Below are positions 1 through 6,581 of a stretch of DNA of 11,226 nt, one piece after another. Origin of the DNA: Verrucomicrobia bacterium UBA6354 (GTDB lineage Bacteria; Verrucomicrobiota; Kiritimatiellia; RFP12; UBA1067); NCBI GenBank assembly GCA_002440145.1, contig DJRS01000087.1, positions 368 through 11,593 on the forward strand, in the 5' to 3' direction. The stretch's first letter is position 1. Every line of letters starts with the position of its first letter. The notes beneath the pieces are model-generated. The model was not told the DNA's origin and did not search any database. It saw only the letters and a program-made list of their open reading frames with translations. The translations under genes were made by a program, and so were the position numbers.

Positions 1-24
1 CACCGTCGGCTAGCCGCGCGGAGT

Positions 25-136
25 TTTAGACAGGATTTACGGGATTGGCGGGACGCGCCGCGGGCGTCCCGTCCGTCCCGGTCGTCCCGCGGCCTTCCCT
101 TTCTGCGCGCGCCGCGTCTCTGCGTGCGATATGCAC
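25..136. repeat. Degenerate dispersed intergenic repeat (9-mer units and SHAETRR-type segment)
   Basis: The stretch has runs of a loose 9-bp unit. Positions 65-91 hold three tandem copies beginning CGTCCC (CGTCCCGTC, CGTCCCGGT, CGTCCCGCG). Positions 31-58 hold the opposite-strand style of unit (CAGGATTTA, CGGGATTGG, CGGGACGCG). An inverted repeat GGGACGC/GCGTCCC pairs 50-56 with 64-70. Read on the minus strand, 110-136 is the CACGCAGAGACGCG type of sequence, whose translation (SHAETRR) is a familiar spurious-ORF signature of intergenic repeats in environmental bacteria. The family assignment is from memory and unverified; the repeats themselves are visible. Confidence 0.55.
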
Positions 137-184
137 CGTGGAGAGTTGCAGAGGGTGTAGGGCGGGGCGGTATTTACGTCGATA

Positions 185-193
185 TGGTATAAT
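185..193 (+). promoter_or_regulatory. Extended -10 promoter of the glycosidase gene
   Basis: A perfect TATAAT at 188-193 is preceded by TGG, giving an extended -10 (TGnTATAAT). Transcription would start near 200, leaving a leader of about 20 nt before the ATG at 220. No good -35 is visible 16-18 bp upstream, where the sequence is G-rich; an extended -10 can compensate for that. A ribosome-binding site AAAGGAA lies at about 209-215. Confidence 0.6.
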
Positions 194-219
194 GAACGCA
201 CAGGAATGAAAGGAAAGAT

Positions 220-1932
220 ATGAGTAGAGCTTGTGTCCGCAAATCCGTCTTTTGGGCGTGGGTCGCCGTTTTGGCGTTCGGCGCCTGTCCGGCCGTGACG
301 GAACCGGGCTTCACGATCCGGCTGGATGTGGATCTCGATGGCGTGAAGAGCGGGGAACGCCTCTACGAAATTCCCGGTTGCCTGACGCTGGACTTGCGCG
401 AAGCGGGCGAGGACCCCGCCCTCCGGAAGTATGATGCACGCGAGGGGAACTACCTGTCGTTTCGGCTGCCGGACGGGACATGCCCCGTCCTTGAGGCGCA
501 CATGCCGTCCGTAAAGGCATCGCGCGTTGGCTTGCCGCTCGGCTTCATCGGCGGAACGGGCGGTGTGCGGCGCGTCGTTCTCAACTATGCGAAGACGCAT
601 TTCTCGATTGCCGCGGACGGCCACATGGACGACGACATGCTCCTGCAACCGTGCCCGCCCGCCGACCCGGAGAAGGCGAGAATCCTCTCCGCGCGCGTGA
701 AAAAGGCGGAGTTCTCCACCCCCGCCGATCCGGACGCCCTGCCGCTCGTGAAGGATGTGCGGCCGATCGCGCGCAGCGTGCAATACTGGACGCCCGGCGA
801 CCACAACGCCTGGGTGGGGGATGTCGCGCTGGGCTTCCACAAGGGACGGTTCCATGTCTTCTACCTCTACGATCGGCGCCACCATGCTTCGAAAGCGGGA
901 GCGGCCGGACACTGCTTCGCGCACATTTCCTCTGCCGATCTCGTCCACTGGGATGAACATCCGCATGCCGTGCCGATCGAGAACTGGTGGGAGACGCTGG
1001 GGACGGGAACGCCGTTCGAATACGACGGCAAACTCTATCTCGCCTACGGTCTTCACACGAGCCGCTGCACGAAAGACCCGAAATATCCGATCGGCGCGAC
1101 CTACGCCGTCTCGGAAGACGGCATCCACTTCACGAAGTCGTGACGGATCGTTCACGCCACGGAGAATCCAACCATCTACAACCGCGCGGACGGCTCGCTG
1201 GGGCTCGTGGCCGGCTATGGCGGCATGGGCGGCATCTGGACGAGCGACAGCCTGGACGGCTGGAAGCTGTACGACGACAAGGTGCCGACGAGAGGCGATT
1301 GTCCCTGCCCGTTCGAATGGAACGGACGCCACTACCTCTTTCAGGGGTTCGACCAGTTCGCGTACAGTCCGTCCGGCAAGCCGGGCACCTACGTGGACTG
1401 GTCAAAGGACGGGCGCGCACCCTACGAAGGGCTGTCCGTCCCGATGGTCGCACCCTTTGCGGGCAATCGCCGCATTCTGGCCGGGTGGCTCAGCCATCGC
1501 GACGGCTGGGGCGGCTGGCTCGTCTTCCGCGAACTGGTCCAGCATCCGGACGGCACGCTCGGTCAGAAGTGGGTGCCTGAGATCGCCCCGCCCGTTGCGC
1601 CGCGGACGTTCACGGCGCAGCCGGGCAAGCCGTTCCGCCTCGTCTTCCGTCCGGAATCCGGCGCCGGGACGGCGCTTGTCTTCGCGATCGACCCCGAAGC
1701 GCGCGTGGCCGCGTTCCATGACGACGTGCCGCAGGTGAAGTGGAGCGCGGCACATCATGCGGAGAACTTCAAAATCCGCCGCCTGCCGGCGTTTTCCGCC
1801 CCGTATGCGGTGCGTGTCGTGTCGTATTGCGAACCCAAAAGCGGCGACACGATCTTCGACGTGGAGATCGGCGGCGAACGGACGATGATTTGCCGGCGGA
1901 AGGGGCGCTTCCGCGCACCGGAAGAATCCTGA
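220..1932 (+). pseudogene. Secreted GH32/GH43-like glycoside hydrolase, interrupted by in-frame TGA
   Basis: One frame of 570 codons is broken by TGA at codon 308 (1141-1143), giving a 307-residue N-terminal piece and an open remainder; the first in-frame ATG after the break is at 1207. Residues 1-26 look like a Sec signal peptide (basic start, then a hydrophobic core ending AFGACPAV). Residues 30-147 look like a concanavalin/LamG-type beta domain. From about 185 the protein resembles five-bladed propeller hydrolases of the GH32/GH43 type: a WVGDVALGF segment with D201 as candidate nucleophile, FYLYDRRHH (214-222), HISSADLVHW (235-244) and GTGTPF (261-266). The ENP directly after the break (E315) may be the acid/base. 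The last 120 or so residues look like a C-terminal beta sandwich. Likely role: extracellular or periplasmic cleavage of a plant or host glycan; substrate unknown. The sequence on both sides of the TGA is family-like, so the break is recent, a sequencing error, or tolerated. Confidence 0.75.
1141..1143 (+). other. In-frame TGA codon splitting the glycosidase frame
   Basis: The codon follows TCG and precedes CGG. No other stop occurs in the frame from 220 to the terminal TGA at 1930-1932. TGA is a genuine terminator elsewhere here (rpsJ, rplP and rplO all end in TGA), so general recoding is unlikely. A single change from CGA or GGA would create it. Confidence 0.9.
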
Positions 1933-2082
1933 GCCTCGCTTTCGGGATCCCCCTGCCCGCCCACGTACTTCTGCCCGGTCCCGTACTTCGGATGCGCCTC
2001 GCTTTCGGGTTCCGTCGGGCCGGCGTGGAGGGGGCAAGCGGTTTGGGAGGAGTGGCTCCGGCGCGCAACCGGCCGGGTCGCA
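1933..2082. repeat. Convergent intergenic region with short direct repeats
   Basis: There is no gene here. A 14-bp direct repeat, GCCTCGCTTTCGGG, occurs at 1933-1946 and again at 1996-2009, 63 bp apart. CGTACTTC occurs at 1964-1971 and 1982-1989. The first 14-mer begins one base after the glycosidase stop codon. The repeats may be remnants of an intergenic element or duplicated processing sites; their function is unknown. Confidence 0.5.
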
Positions 2083-2129
2083 TATACAAAGGGGGTGATG
2101 CAGAACTCTGCACCACCCTCCCCTGTATA
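2081..2129 (-). terminator. Probable terminator of the ribosomal operon
   Basis: A strong hairpin lies 17 bp past the rplO stop. The core pairs 2091-2103 with 2108-2120, with one mismatch and one G-T pair, around the four-base loop AACT. A further 6 bp (TATACA 2083-2088 with TGTATA 2124-2129) lies beyond a small internal loop. Read on the minus strand, the GC-rich core is followed by TTTGTATATG, a fair though imperfect T-rich tract. On the plus strand there is no T run, but the hairpin could also slow transcription arriving from the glycosidase. Confidence 0.6.
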
Positions 2130-2146
2130 CCGTCCGCGACCGGGAT

Positions 2147-2584
2147 TCAGGCGACCGTGCCGCCGACTTTCTCGATCTTCGCCTTGGCCGCCGCCGAGCA
2201 AGGAACCTTCACGGTCAACTTCTTCGTGAGCTCACCCTGGGCAAGGATCTTGATCTTGGGCTGCTTGTTGTCCATGAAACCCTTCTGGGCCAGGGACGCC
2301 ACCGTGATCTCCGCGCCCGACTCGAAGTTCTTCTCGAGATCGGCGAGGTTGACCGCCAACGCCTTGGCGTTGAACGCCGCGTTGTTGAAGCCACGCTTGG
2401 GGAGACGGCGCACGAGCGGCATCTGGCCGCCTTCGAACCCGAGCTTGCCCTTGTGGCCCTTGCGCGAGTTCTGGCCCTTCTGGCCGCGGCAGGAGGTCTT
2501 GCCCATGCCCGAACCGCAACCGCGACCGACGCGTTTGCGGCGCTTGCGGGCGCCTTCAGTATTCGTGAGAGAATGCAAGTCCAT
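2147..2584 (-). CDS. rplO: 50S ribosomal protein L15
   Basis: This 145-residue protein has the usual L15 length and layout. A basic, glycine-rich N-terminal arm (RKRVGRGCGSGMGKT, residues 15-29) penetrates 23S rRNA. The family signature GGQMPLVRRLPKRGF is at 52-66, followed by a globular C-terminal half. L15 binds late in 50S assembly. It is the last gene of the operon and ends in TGA. In most bacteria secY follows directly, but here the next feature is a hairpin and then a convergent glycosidase. It begins 19 bp after rpsE with no rpmD between. The start sits just before the conserved arm, and an AAAGGAA-type ribosome-binding site precedes it. Confidence 0.98.
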   Translation of the reverse strand: MDLHSLTNTEGARKRRKRVGRGCGSGMGKTSCRGQKGQNSRKGHKGKLGFEGGQMPLVRRLPKRGFNNAAFNAKALAVNLADLEKNFESGAEITVASLAQKGFMDNKQPKIKILAQGELTKKLTVKVPCSAAAKAKIEKVGGTVA

Positions 2585-2603
2585 TGTCGAATTCCTTTCT
2601 GTT

Positions 2604-3098
2604 TTAGGCGCGAACAGCCTTGATCTCGTCTTCCGAGCGGAGCTTCTTGAGCGCGTTCAACGTAGCCTTGACCACGTTGAGACGGTTCTTGGAGCCAAGG
2701 CTCTTGCCCACCGCGTCGCGGATGCCGACCGCCTCGAGGACAGGGCGCATGCCGCCGCCCACGATCAAGCCCGTGCCGTCCGGCGCCGGCTTGAGAATCA
2801 CGCGACCGCCGTCGCACACGCCTTCCACGTCGTGCGGAATCGTCTTGCCGCGGAGCGTAATCTTGCGCATGTCCTTGCGCGCCGCCTCGCCGCCCTTGCG
2901 GATGGCCTCGGAGACTTCGTTGGCCTTTCCGAGACCCACGCCAACCTTGCCTTCCTTGTCACCGACGACGATGACGGCCGAGAAGCTCATGCGGCGTCCG
3001 CCCTTGACCGTCTTCGCGCAACGGTTGATGAACACGGTATGTTCGTCAAGCTCGTCCTGCGCGTCGCGGTCGTTACGCTTGTCACGATTGATAGCCAT
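2604..3098 (-). CDS. rpsE: 30S ribosomal protein S5
   Basis: S5 has 164 residues, the usual length. The N-terminal double-stranded-RNA-binding half carries VKGGRRMSFSAVIVVGDKEG (31-50) and KVGVGLGKANEV (51-62). The C-terminal half has the conserved KPAPDGTGLIVGG stretch and a normal KSLGSKNRLNVVKAT end. S5 sits near the mRNA entry and decoding region with S4 and S8 and affects translational accuracy. The start follows the rplR stop by 2 bp, and its ribosome-binding site (GAGGAGG) lies inside the end of rplR, so the two genes are probably translationally coupled. The gene ends in TAA. Confidence 0.98.
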   Translation of the reverse strand: MAINRDKRNDRDAQDELDEHTVFINRCAKTVKGGRRMSFSAVIVVGDKEGKVGVGLGKANEVSEAIRKGGEAARKDMRKITLRGKTIPHDVEGVCDGGRVILKPAPDGTGLIVGGGMRPVLEAVGIRDAVGKSLGSKNRLNVVKATLNALKKLRSEDEIKAVRA

Positions 3099-3100
3099 GG

Positions 3101-3466
3101 TTACTTAGCCTCCTCTTTCTTCGCGCTGATCGCAAGCCCCGCCTCGACGGCCGACTCGACGATGGCCGCGACGCGGCCCGTGTACTTGAAGCCGCCGCGG
3201 TCGACGACGACCGAAGCGATCCCCGCGGCCTTCGCCGCGGCCGCAGCCGCCTGGCCGAGCGCCTTGGCGACCTCGATGTTGGCCTTCTTCTCCTTGAGCG
3301 TGCTCGCGGAAGCGAGCGTCTTGCCCGCATCGTCGTCTATGAACTGGACGTACATGTTCTTGTTCGTCACGCAAATCGACATGCGCGGACGCGCCGCCGT
3401 GCCGGCCACGTGCTGGCGCAGGCGCATATGCCGCTTCTGCCGCTGAACTTTACGATTGAAACTCAT
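3101..3466 (-). CDS. rplR: 50S ribosomal protein L18
   Basis: L18 has 121 residues beginning MSFNRKVQRQKRHMRLRQHV. The frame stays open upstream of this ATG into rplF. This start is chosen because it gives the family's usual length and has AAGGAGAAACCGAA immediately upstream. The basic N-terminal tail and the RPRMSICVTNKNMYVQFID core are typical. The C-terminal half holds the conserved VVVDRGGFKYTGRVAAIVESA block and an alanine-rich stretch (GQAAAAAAKAAG, 71-82), which is ordinary for the family in GC-rich genomes. L18 binds 5S rRNA together with L5, encoded four genes upstream, in the central protuberance. Confidence 0.97.
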   Translation of the reverse strand: MSFNRKVQRQKRHMRLRQHVAGTAARPRMSICVTNKNMYVQFIDDDAGKTLASASTLKEKKANIEVAKALGQAAAAAAKAAGIASVVVDRGGFKYTGRVAAIVESAVEAGLAISAKKEEAK

Positions 3467-3491
3467 TTCGGTTTCTCCTTGGTGCCGCGCG

Positions 3492-4028
3492 TTAGGCGAC
3501 CTTCTTGCCCTGTTTGCGGCGGATATGCTCGCCAACGTACTTGATACCCTTGCCCTTGTAAGGTTCGGCCGGGTAGAACGAACGGATGCGGGCGGCGACT
3601 TCGCCGACCTTGTCCTTGTCGCAGCCGAAAACGGTGACCTGCAGGCCGTCGTTCTCGACCGTGACCTTGATTCCCGCCGGAACGGCGAAAATCTTGGGCG
3701 AAGCGAAACCAAGCGAAAGCGCGAGCTCGCTGCCCTTGAGGACAGCCTTGAAACCCGTGCCTTCGATCGAGAGCTTCTTCGTATAGCCGGCGGACACGCC
3801 GATGACCATATTGTGGATCAGCGCGCGGGCGAGGCCGTGGAAGTTGCCGAGCTTCGCGTCATCCGCGCACGCCACGAGAACTTCGCCGTTTTCGACTTTC
3901 GCCGTGATGCCGTCATGCATCGTGTAGGAAAGCTCGCCGAGCTTGCCCTTGACCGTCACAACCTGGCCCGCGACGGAGGCGGTCACGCCTTCCGCGAGCT
4001 TGACGGGTTCTTTACCGATTCGAGACAT
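3492..4028 (-). CDS. rplF: 50S ribosomal protein L6
   Basis: L6 has 178 residues, made of the two tandem alpha/beta repeats usual for the family (about 1-80 and 83-178). It starts MSRIGKEPVKL and has the signature EPYKGKGIKY at 155-164, which contacts 23S rRNA near the factor-binding region and sarcin-ricin loop. The spacer to rpsH is 18 bp, with a GGAG-type ribosome-binding site. Stop codon TAA. Nothing is unusual. Confidence 0.98.
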   Translation of the reverse strand: MSRIGKEPVKLAEGVTASVAGQVVTVKGKLGELSYTMHDGITAKVENGEVLVACADDAKLGNFHGLARALIHNMVIGVSAGYTKKLSIEGTGFKAVLKGSELALSLGFASPKIFAVPAGIKVTVENDGLQVTVFGCDKDKVGEVAARIRSFYPAEPYKGKGIKYVGEHIRRKQGKKVA

Positions 4029-4046
4029 TGTCTTCTGGCTCCTTTA

Positions 4047-4439
4047 TTAGGCGACGGTGCAGAGAAGCTCGCCGCCGAGTTTGGCCTTCTTGGCCGCGGC
4101 GCCAGTCATGACGCCCTTCGAAGTGGAAAGGATCGCGAGGCCCATGCCGTCGAGAACGGACGGGATCTCGCCGACCGAGACGAACTTGCGCAGACCCGGC
4201 TTCGAGACGCGCTTGAGCTCCGTGATGGCCGGAACCGCGCGGTCGTTGTACTTCAGCGTGATCACGAGCGACTTCGGGAATTCCGTCGTCGTGACCGCGT
4301 CGGCGATATAGCCCTCTTCCTTGAGAACACGCGCGATTTCGCTCTTGAGATTGCTGGCCGGCGACTTCACGGAATGAAGGCGCGCCTTCTGGCCGTTGCG
4401 GATCGTCGTAAGCATTTCGGAAATGGGATCAAGTGTCAT
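4047..4439 (-). CDS. rpsH: 30S ribosomal protein S8
   Basis: S8 has 130 residues. The N-terminal MTLDPISEMLTTIRNGQKA binds helix 21 of 16S rRNA, and the C-terminal signature STSKGVMT is at 105-112, followed by the normal GGELLC end. S8 is a primary 16S binder and central-domain organiser. In E. coli it is also the autogenous repressor of the spc operon, acting at the rplE start region; no comparable mimic was identified here by eye. The start has GAGGAAAGGAA upstream, in the 22-bp gap after rpsN. Confidence 0.98.
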   Translation of the reverse strand: MTLDPISEMLTTIRNGQKARLHSVKSPASNLKSEIARVLKEEGYIADAVTTTEFPKSLVITLKYNDRAVPAITELKRVSKPGLRKFVSVGEIPSVLDGMGLAILSTSKGVMTGAAAKKAKLGGELLCTVA

Positions 4440-4461
4440 AATAGGATTCCTTTCCTCAAAA

Positions 4462-4647
4462 TTACCAAGAGGCCTTCGTGACGCCGGGGATCTGCCCGGC
4501 GAGCGCGAGCTCGCGGAAGCAGAGACGGCACACGCCGAACTTGCGGATGTACGCGTGGCGGCGTCCGCAACGCTGGCAGCGGTTGTACGCGCGCACCTTG
4601 AACTTGGGCGTCTTTTTCTGCTTTTCGATCAAGCATTGCTTAGCCAT
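4462..4647 (-). CDS. rpsN: 30S ribosomal protein S14, zinc-binding short type
   Basis: This 61-residue S14 is the short zinc-ribbon (C+) form. Cysteines 24, 27, 40 and 43 form CxxC...CxxC, with RCGRRHAYIRKFGVCRLC between. It ends in the typical GQIPGVTKASW. S14 sits in the 30S head with S3 and S10. It is in the standard place between rplE and rpsH, starting 2 bp after the rplE stop, with GGGAGGA lying across the end of rplE. Keeping the zinc form as the operon copy means 30S assembly needs zinc unless a C- paralogue exists elsewhere. The N-terminal MAKQCLIEKQKK is a little longer than the minimal MAKK form. Confidence 0.98.
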   Translation of the reverse strand: MAKQCLIEKQKKTPKFKVRAYNRCQRCGRRHAYIRKFGVCRLCFRELALAGQIPGVTKASW

Positions 4648-4649
4648 GA

Positions 4650-5186
4650 TTAATTCCTCCCTGCGAACGGCATGCCCATGGAGACGAGAAGCTCCTTCGC
4701 AGCCTTGTTGTCGGTTGAGCTGGTCACGAACGTGATGTCCATGCCGCTATGCGCGGAACCTTCCACGACGAGTTCGGGGAAAATCGTATGCTCTTTGACG
4801 CCGAGCGTATAGTTGCCCCGACCATCGAACCCGCGGTTGGAAACGCCGCGGAAGTCGCGGATGCGCGGAAGCGCCGCCGAAATCAAGCGGTCGGCGAACT
4901 CCCACATGCGGTCGCCGCGCAAAGTGACCTTCGCGCCGATGACCATGCCCTCGCGCAGTTTGAAGTTCGAAATCGACTTCTTCGCGGGGCAGAGCTGGGG
5001 CTTCTGCCCCGTAATCGCCGCCAGATCGTCCACGAGCTGTTTCTGCTCGTCCTTCGAGACAATGCCGAAGCCCATGTTGATCACGATCTTCTGGAGGCGC
5101 GGAACGAGCATCTTGTTGGTCGTGCCGAACTTCTTTTCAAGTTCGGGAACCATCCGGCTCGCATATTCGTCTTTAAGTCTTGCCAT
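4650..5186 (-). CDS. rplE: 50S ribosomal protein L5
   Basis: L5 has 178 residues, the standard bacterial length. It shows PRLQKIVINMGFG near residue 29, the GQKPQLCPAKKSISNFKLREG block, and the C-terminal signature DFRGVSNRGFDGRGNYTLGV. L5 binds 5S rRNA with L18 and forms the central protuberance, contacting S13 and P-site tRNA. The spacer to rplX is 15 bp. Its end overlaps the rpsN ribosome-binding site, suggesting coupled translation. Confidence 0.98.
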   Translation of the reverse strand: MARLKDEYASRMVPELEKKFGTTNKMLVPRLQKIVINMGFGIVSKDEQKQLVDDLAAITGQKPQLCPAKKSISNFKLREGMVIGAKVTLRGDRMWEFADRLISAALPRIRDFRGVSNRGFDGRGNYTLGVKEHTIFPELVVEGSAHSGMDITFVTSSTDNKAAKELLVSMGMPFAGRN

Positions 5187-5201
5187 TTGTCAATTCCTTG
5201 C

Positions 5202-5513
5202 TTAGAGAGCCTTGCCGCTCTTGAGAGCGACACGCGCCTTCTTGCCGTCCTTTTCGCCGGCCTTCACGCGCGTGCCGGCCTTCTTTTCCGCATCGTACGG
5301 CATAAGCTTGCAGAGACGGATCGGGAGTTCCTTCTCGATGATGCCGCCCGCCTGCTTTTCCGTGCGGCGCACGGCCTTCTTGTGCACGTTGACGCCGCCG
5401 ACAACCGCGACCGCCTTCTTCGGGTCGACGCGGAGCACGGTGCCCGTCTTCCCGGCGGAAGTGCCGGAAATCACGATGACCGTATCGTTCTTCTTTATTC
5501 TGGAAAGTGCCAT
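5202..5513 (-). CDS. rplX: 50S ribosomal protein L24
   Basis: L24 has 103 residues starting MALSRIKKNDTVIVISG. A KOW motif covers about residues 6-33 (NDTVIVISGTSAGKTGTVLRV). The frame is open further upstream into rplN, but this ATG is preceded by GAAGGAG and gives the usual length. L24 is an early assembly initiator at the polypeptide exit tunnel. The lysine-rich C-terminus (KAGEKDGKKARVALKSGK) is typical. The gene starts 17 bp after the rplN stop, the normal L14-L24-L5 order. Confidence 0.97.
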   Translation of the reverse strand: MALSRIKKNDTVIVISGTSAGKTGTVLRVDPKKAVAVVGGVNVHKKAVRRTEKQAGGIIEKELPIRLCKLMPYDAEKKAGTRVKAGEKDGKKARVALKSGKAL

Positions 5514-5530
5514 TTGTATGCTCCTTCGCC

Positions 5531-5896
5531 TTAGACCACTTCCGGGGCCATGGACAGAATCTTCATGTAGTTCTTGTCGCGAAGTTCGCGCGCCACAGGC
5601 CCGAACACGCGGGTCCCGATGGGGTTCATCTTCGAGTCGACGAGAACGCACGCATTCTGGTCGAAATGCACCGTCGAACCGTCCTCGCGGCGGATCGGGT
5701 TGCCCGTGCGGATGATCACGGCCGTCGCGACCGAGCCCTTCTTGATCGAGCTCGTGGGCGTGGCCTCTTTGATCGCGACGCGGATGACGTCGCCCAGGTG
5801 CGCGTACTCCTTGCGCTGCTTGAGAATGCGGAAGCACATCGCGCGCTTGGCGCCTGTGTTGTCCGCAACGACGAGATTAGAGAGTTCCTGTAACAT
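5531..5896 (-). CDS. rplN: 50S ribosomal protein L14
   Basis: L14 has 121 residues starting MLQELSNLVVADNTGAKRAM, with VIRVAIKEATPTSSIKKG and the C-terminal GTRVFGPVARELRDKNYMKI typical of the family. It lies at the subunit interface, contacts 16S helix 14, and is the docking site of the silencing factor RsfS. The start is supported by TAAGGGGAA, which overlaps the rpsQ stop codon 11 bp upstream. No anomalies. Confidence 0.98.
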   Translation of the reverse strand: MLQELSNLVVADNTGAKRAMCFRILKQRKEYAHLGDVIRVAIKEATPTSSIKKGSVATAVIIRTGNPIRREDGSTVHFDQNACVLVDSKMNPIGTRVFGPVARELRDKNYMKILSMAPEVV

Positions 5897-5907
5897 CGAA
5901 ATTCCCC

Positions 5908-6159
5908 TTACTTGACGATGCGCCAGCGCTTGGTGGCCGAGAGCGGACGCGTTTCCATAATGGTGACGGTGTCACCGACCTTGGCGGTATCGGCCTCGTC
6001 GTGCACGTGATACTTCTTCACGCGCTCGATGACCTTGCCGTAAACGGGGTGGCGTTCGCGGTAGCCGACCGTGACGACCACGCTCTTCGCACCCATCTTG
6101 GACGCGACAACGCCCTTGCGAATCTTGCGGGTGCCGCGATTTGTATTTTCCGTGCTCAT
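5908..6159 (-). CDS. rpsQ: 30S ribosomal protein S17
   Basis: S17 has 83 residues. The oligonucleotide-binding fold shows RKIRKGVVASKMGAKSVVV near the start and the conserved KYHVHDEADTAKVGDTVTIM, ending ETRPLSATKRWRIVK. It binds 16S helices 7 and 11 early in 30S assembly. Its ATG overlaps the rplP stop as ATGA, so it is directly coupled to L16. In almost all bacteria rpmC (L29) lies between these two genes; here there is no room for it. The short N-terminus (MSTENTNRGT) is not an L29 remnant. Confidence 0.98.
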   Translation of the reverse strand: MSTENTNRGTRKIRKGVVASKMGAKSVVVTVGYRERHPVYGKVIERVKKYHVHDEADTAKVGDTVTIMETRPLSATKRWRIVK

Positions 6160-6581
6160 CAGATCTTAACTCCTGCGCGGGTGATAAACTTAGTGTGAAT
6201 GCCGATCTTGGTCGCCGCGAGACGGAGACACTCCTTCGCGGTTTCCTCGTTGACGCCGCCGACTTCGAAGAGCACCTTGCCGGGGAGGATGACGGCCGCC
6301 CAGAATTCAGGGTTGCCCTTTCCTCCGCCCATGCGCACTTCGATAGGCTTGCGCGTGACGGGCTTGTCGGGGAACACGCGGATCCACAACTTGCCCTTGC
6401 GCTTCATTTCGCGGTTGATCGCCACGCGGCAGGCCTCGATCTGGGTCGCCGTCAGCAAACCGCGCGTAAGCGCCTTGAGGCCGAACTCGCCGTACGCGAG
6501 CTCCGTGCCGCTCGTGGCGTAGCCCGAACGGTTGCCCTTTGAAACCTTGCGGTACTTGACTCTCTTAGGCATGAGCGGCAT
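6159..6581 (-). CDS. rplP: 50S ribosomal protein L16
   Basis: L16 has 140 residues, read from MPLMPKRVKYRKV. A longer start at 6608 is possible, but the ATG at 6581 has AAGGAGG 8-9 nt upstream and matches the family N-terminus. The rRNA-binding signature PDKPVTRKPIEVRMGGGKG is at 71-89; R83 aligns with the arginine of E. coli L16 that is hydroxylated. L16 organises the A-site region of 23S rRNA. The gene overlaps the end of rpsC by 17 bp and its ribosome-binding site lies inside rpsC. It ends TGA, overlapping rpsQ. Confidence 0.97.
   Translation of the reverse strand: MPLMPKRVKYRKVSKGNRSGYATSGTELAYGEFGLKALTRGLLTATQIEACRVAINREMKRKGKLWIRVFPDKPVTRKPIEVRMGGGKGNPEFWAAVILPGKVLFEVGGVNEETAKECLRLAATKIGIHTKFITRAGVKI

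Noticed and set aside
1141..1143. Genetic code change or selenocysteine at the TGA
   Set aside because: rpsJ, rplP and rplO end with TGA and tryptophans use TGG, so the code is standard. There is no sign of a selenoprotein family, and I could not identify a clear SECIS-like stem directly downstream by eye.
37..1332. Long minus-strand open frame (431 codons) across the glycosidase
   Set aside because: It is antisense to a recognisable family, is arginine-rich low-complexity sequence, and ends in the SHAETRR-type repeat. It is a shadow of GC-rich codon use.
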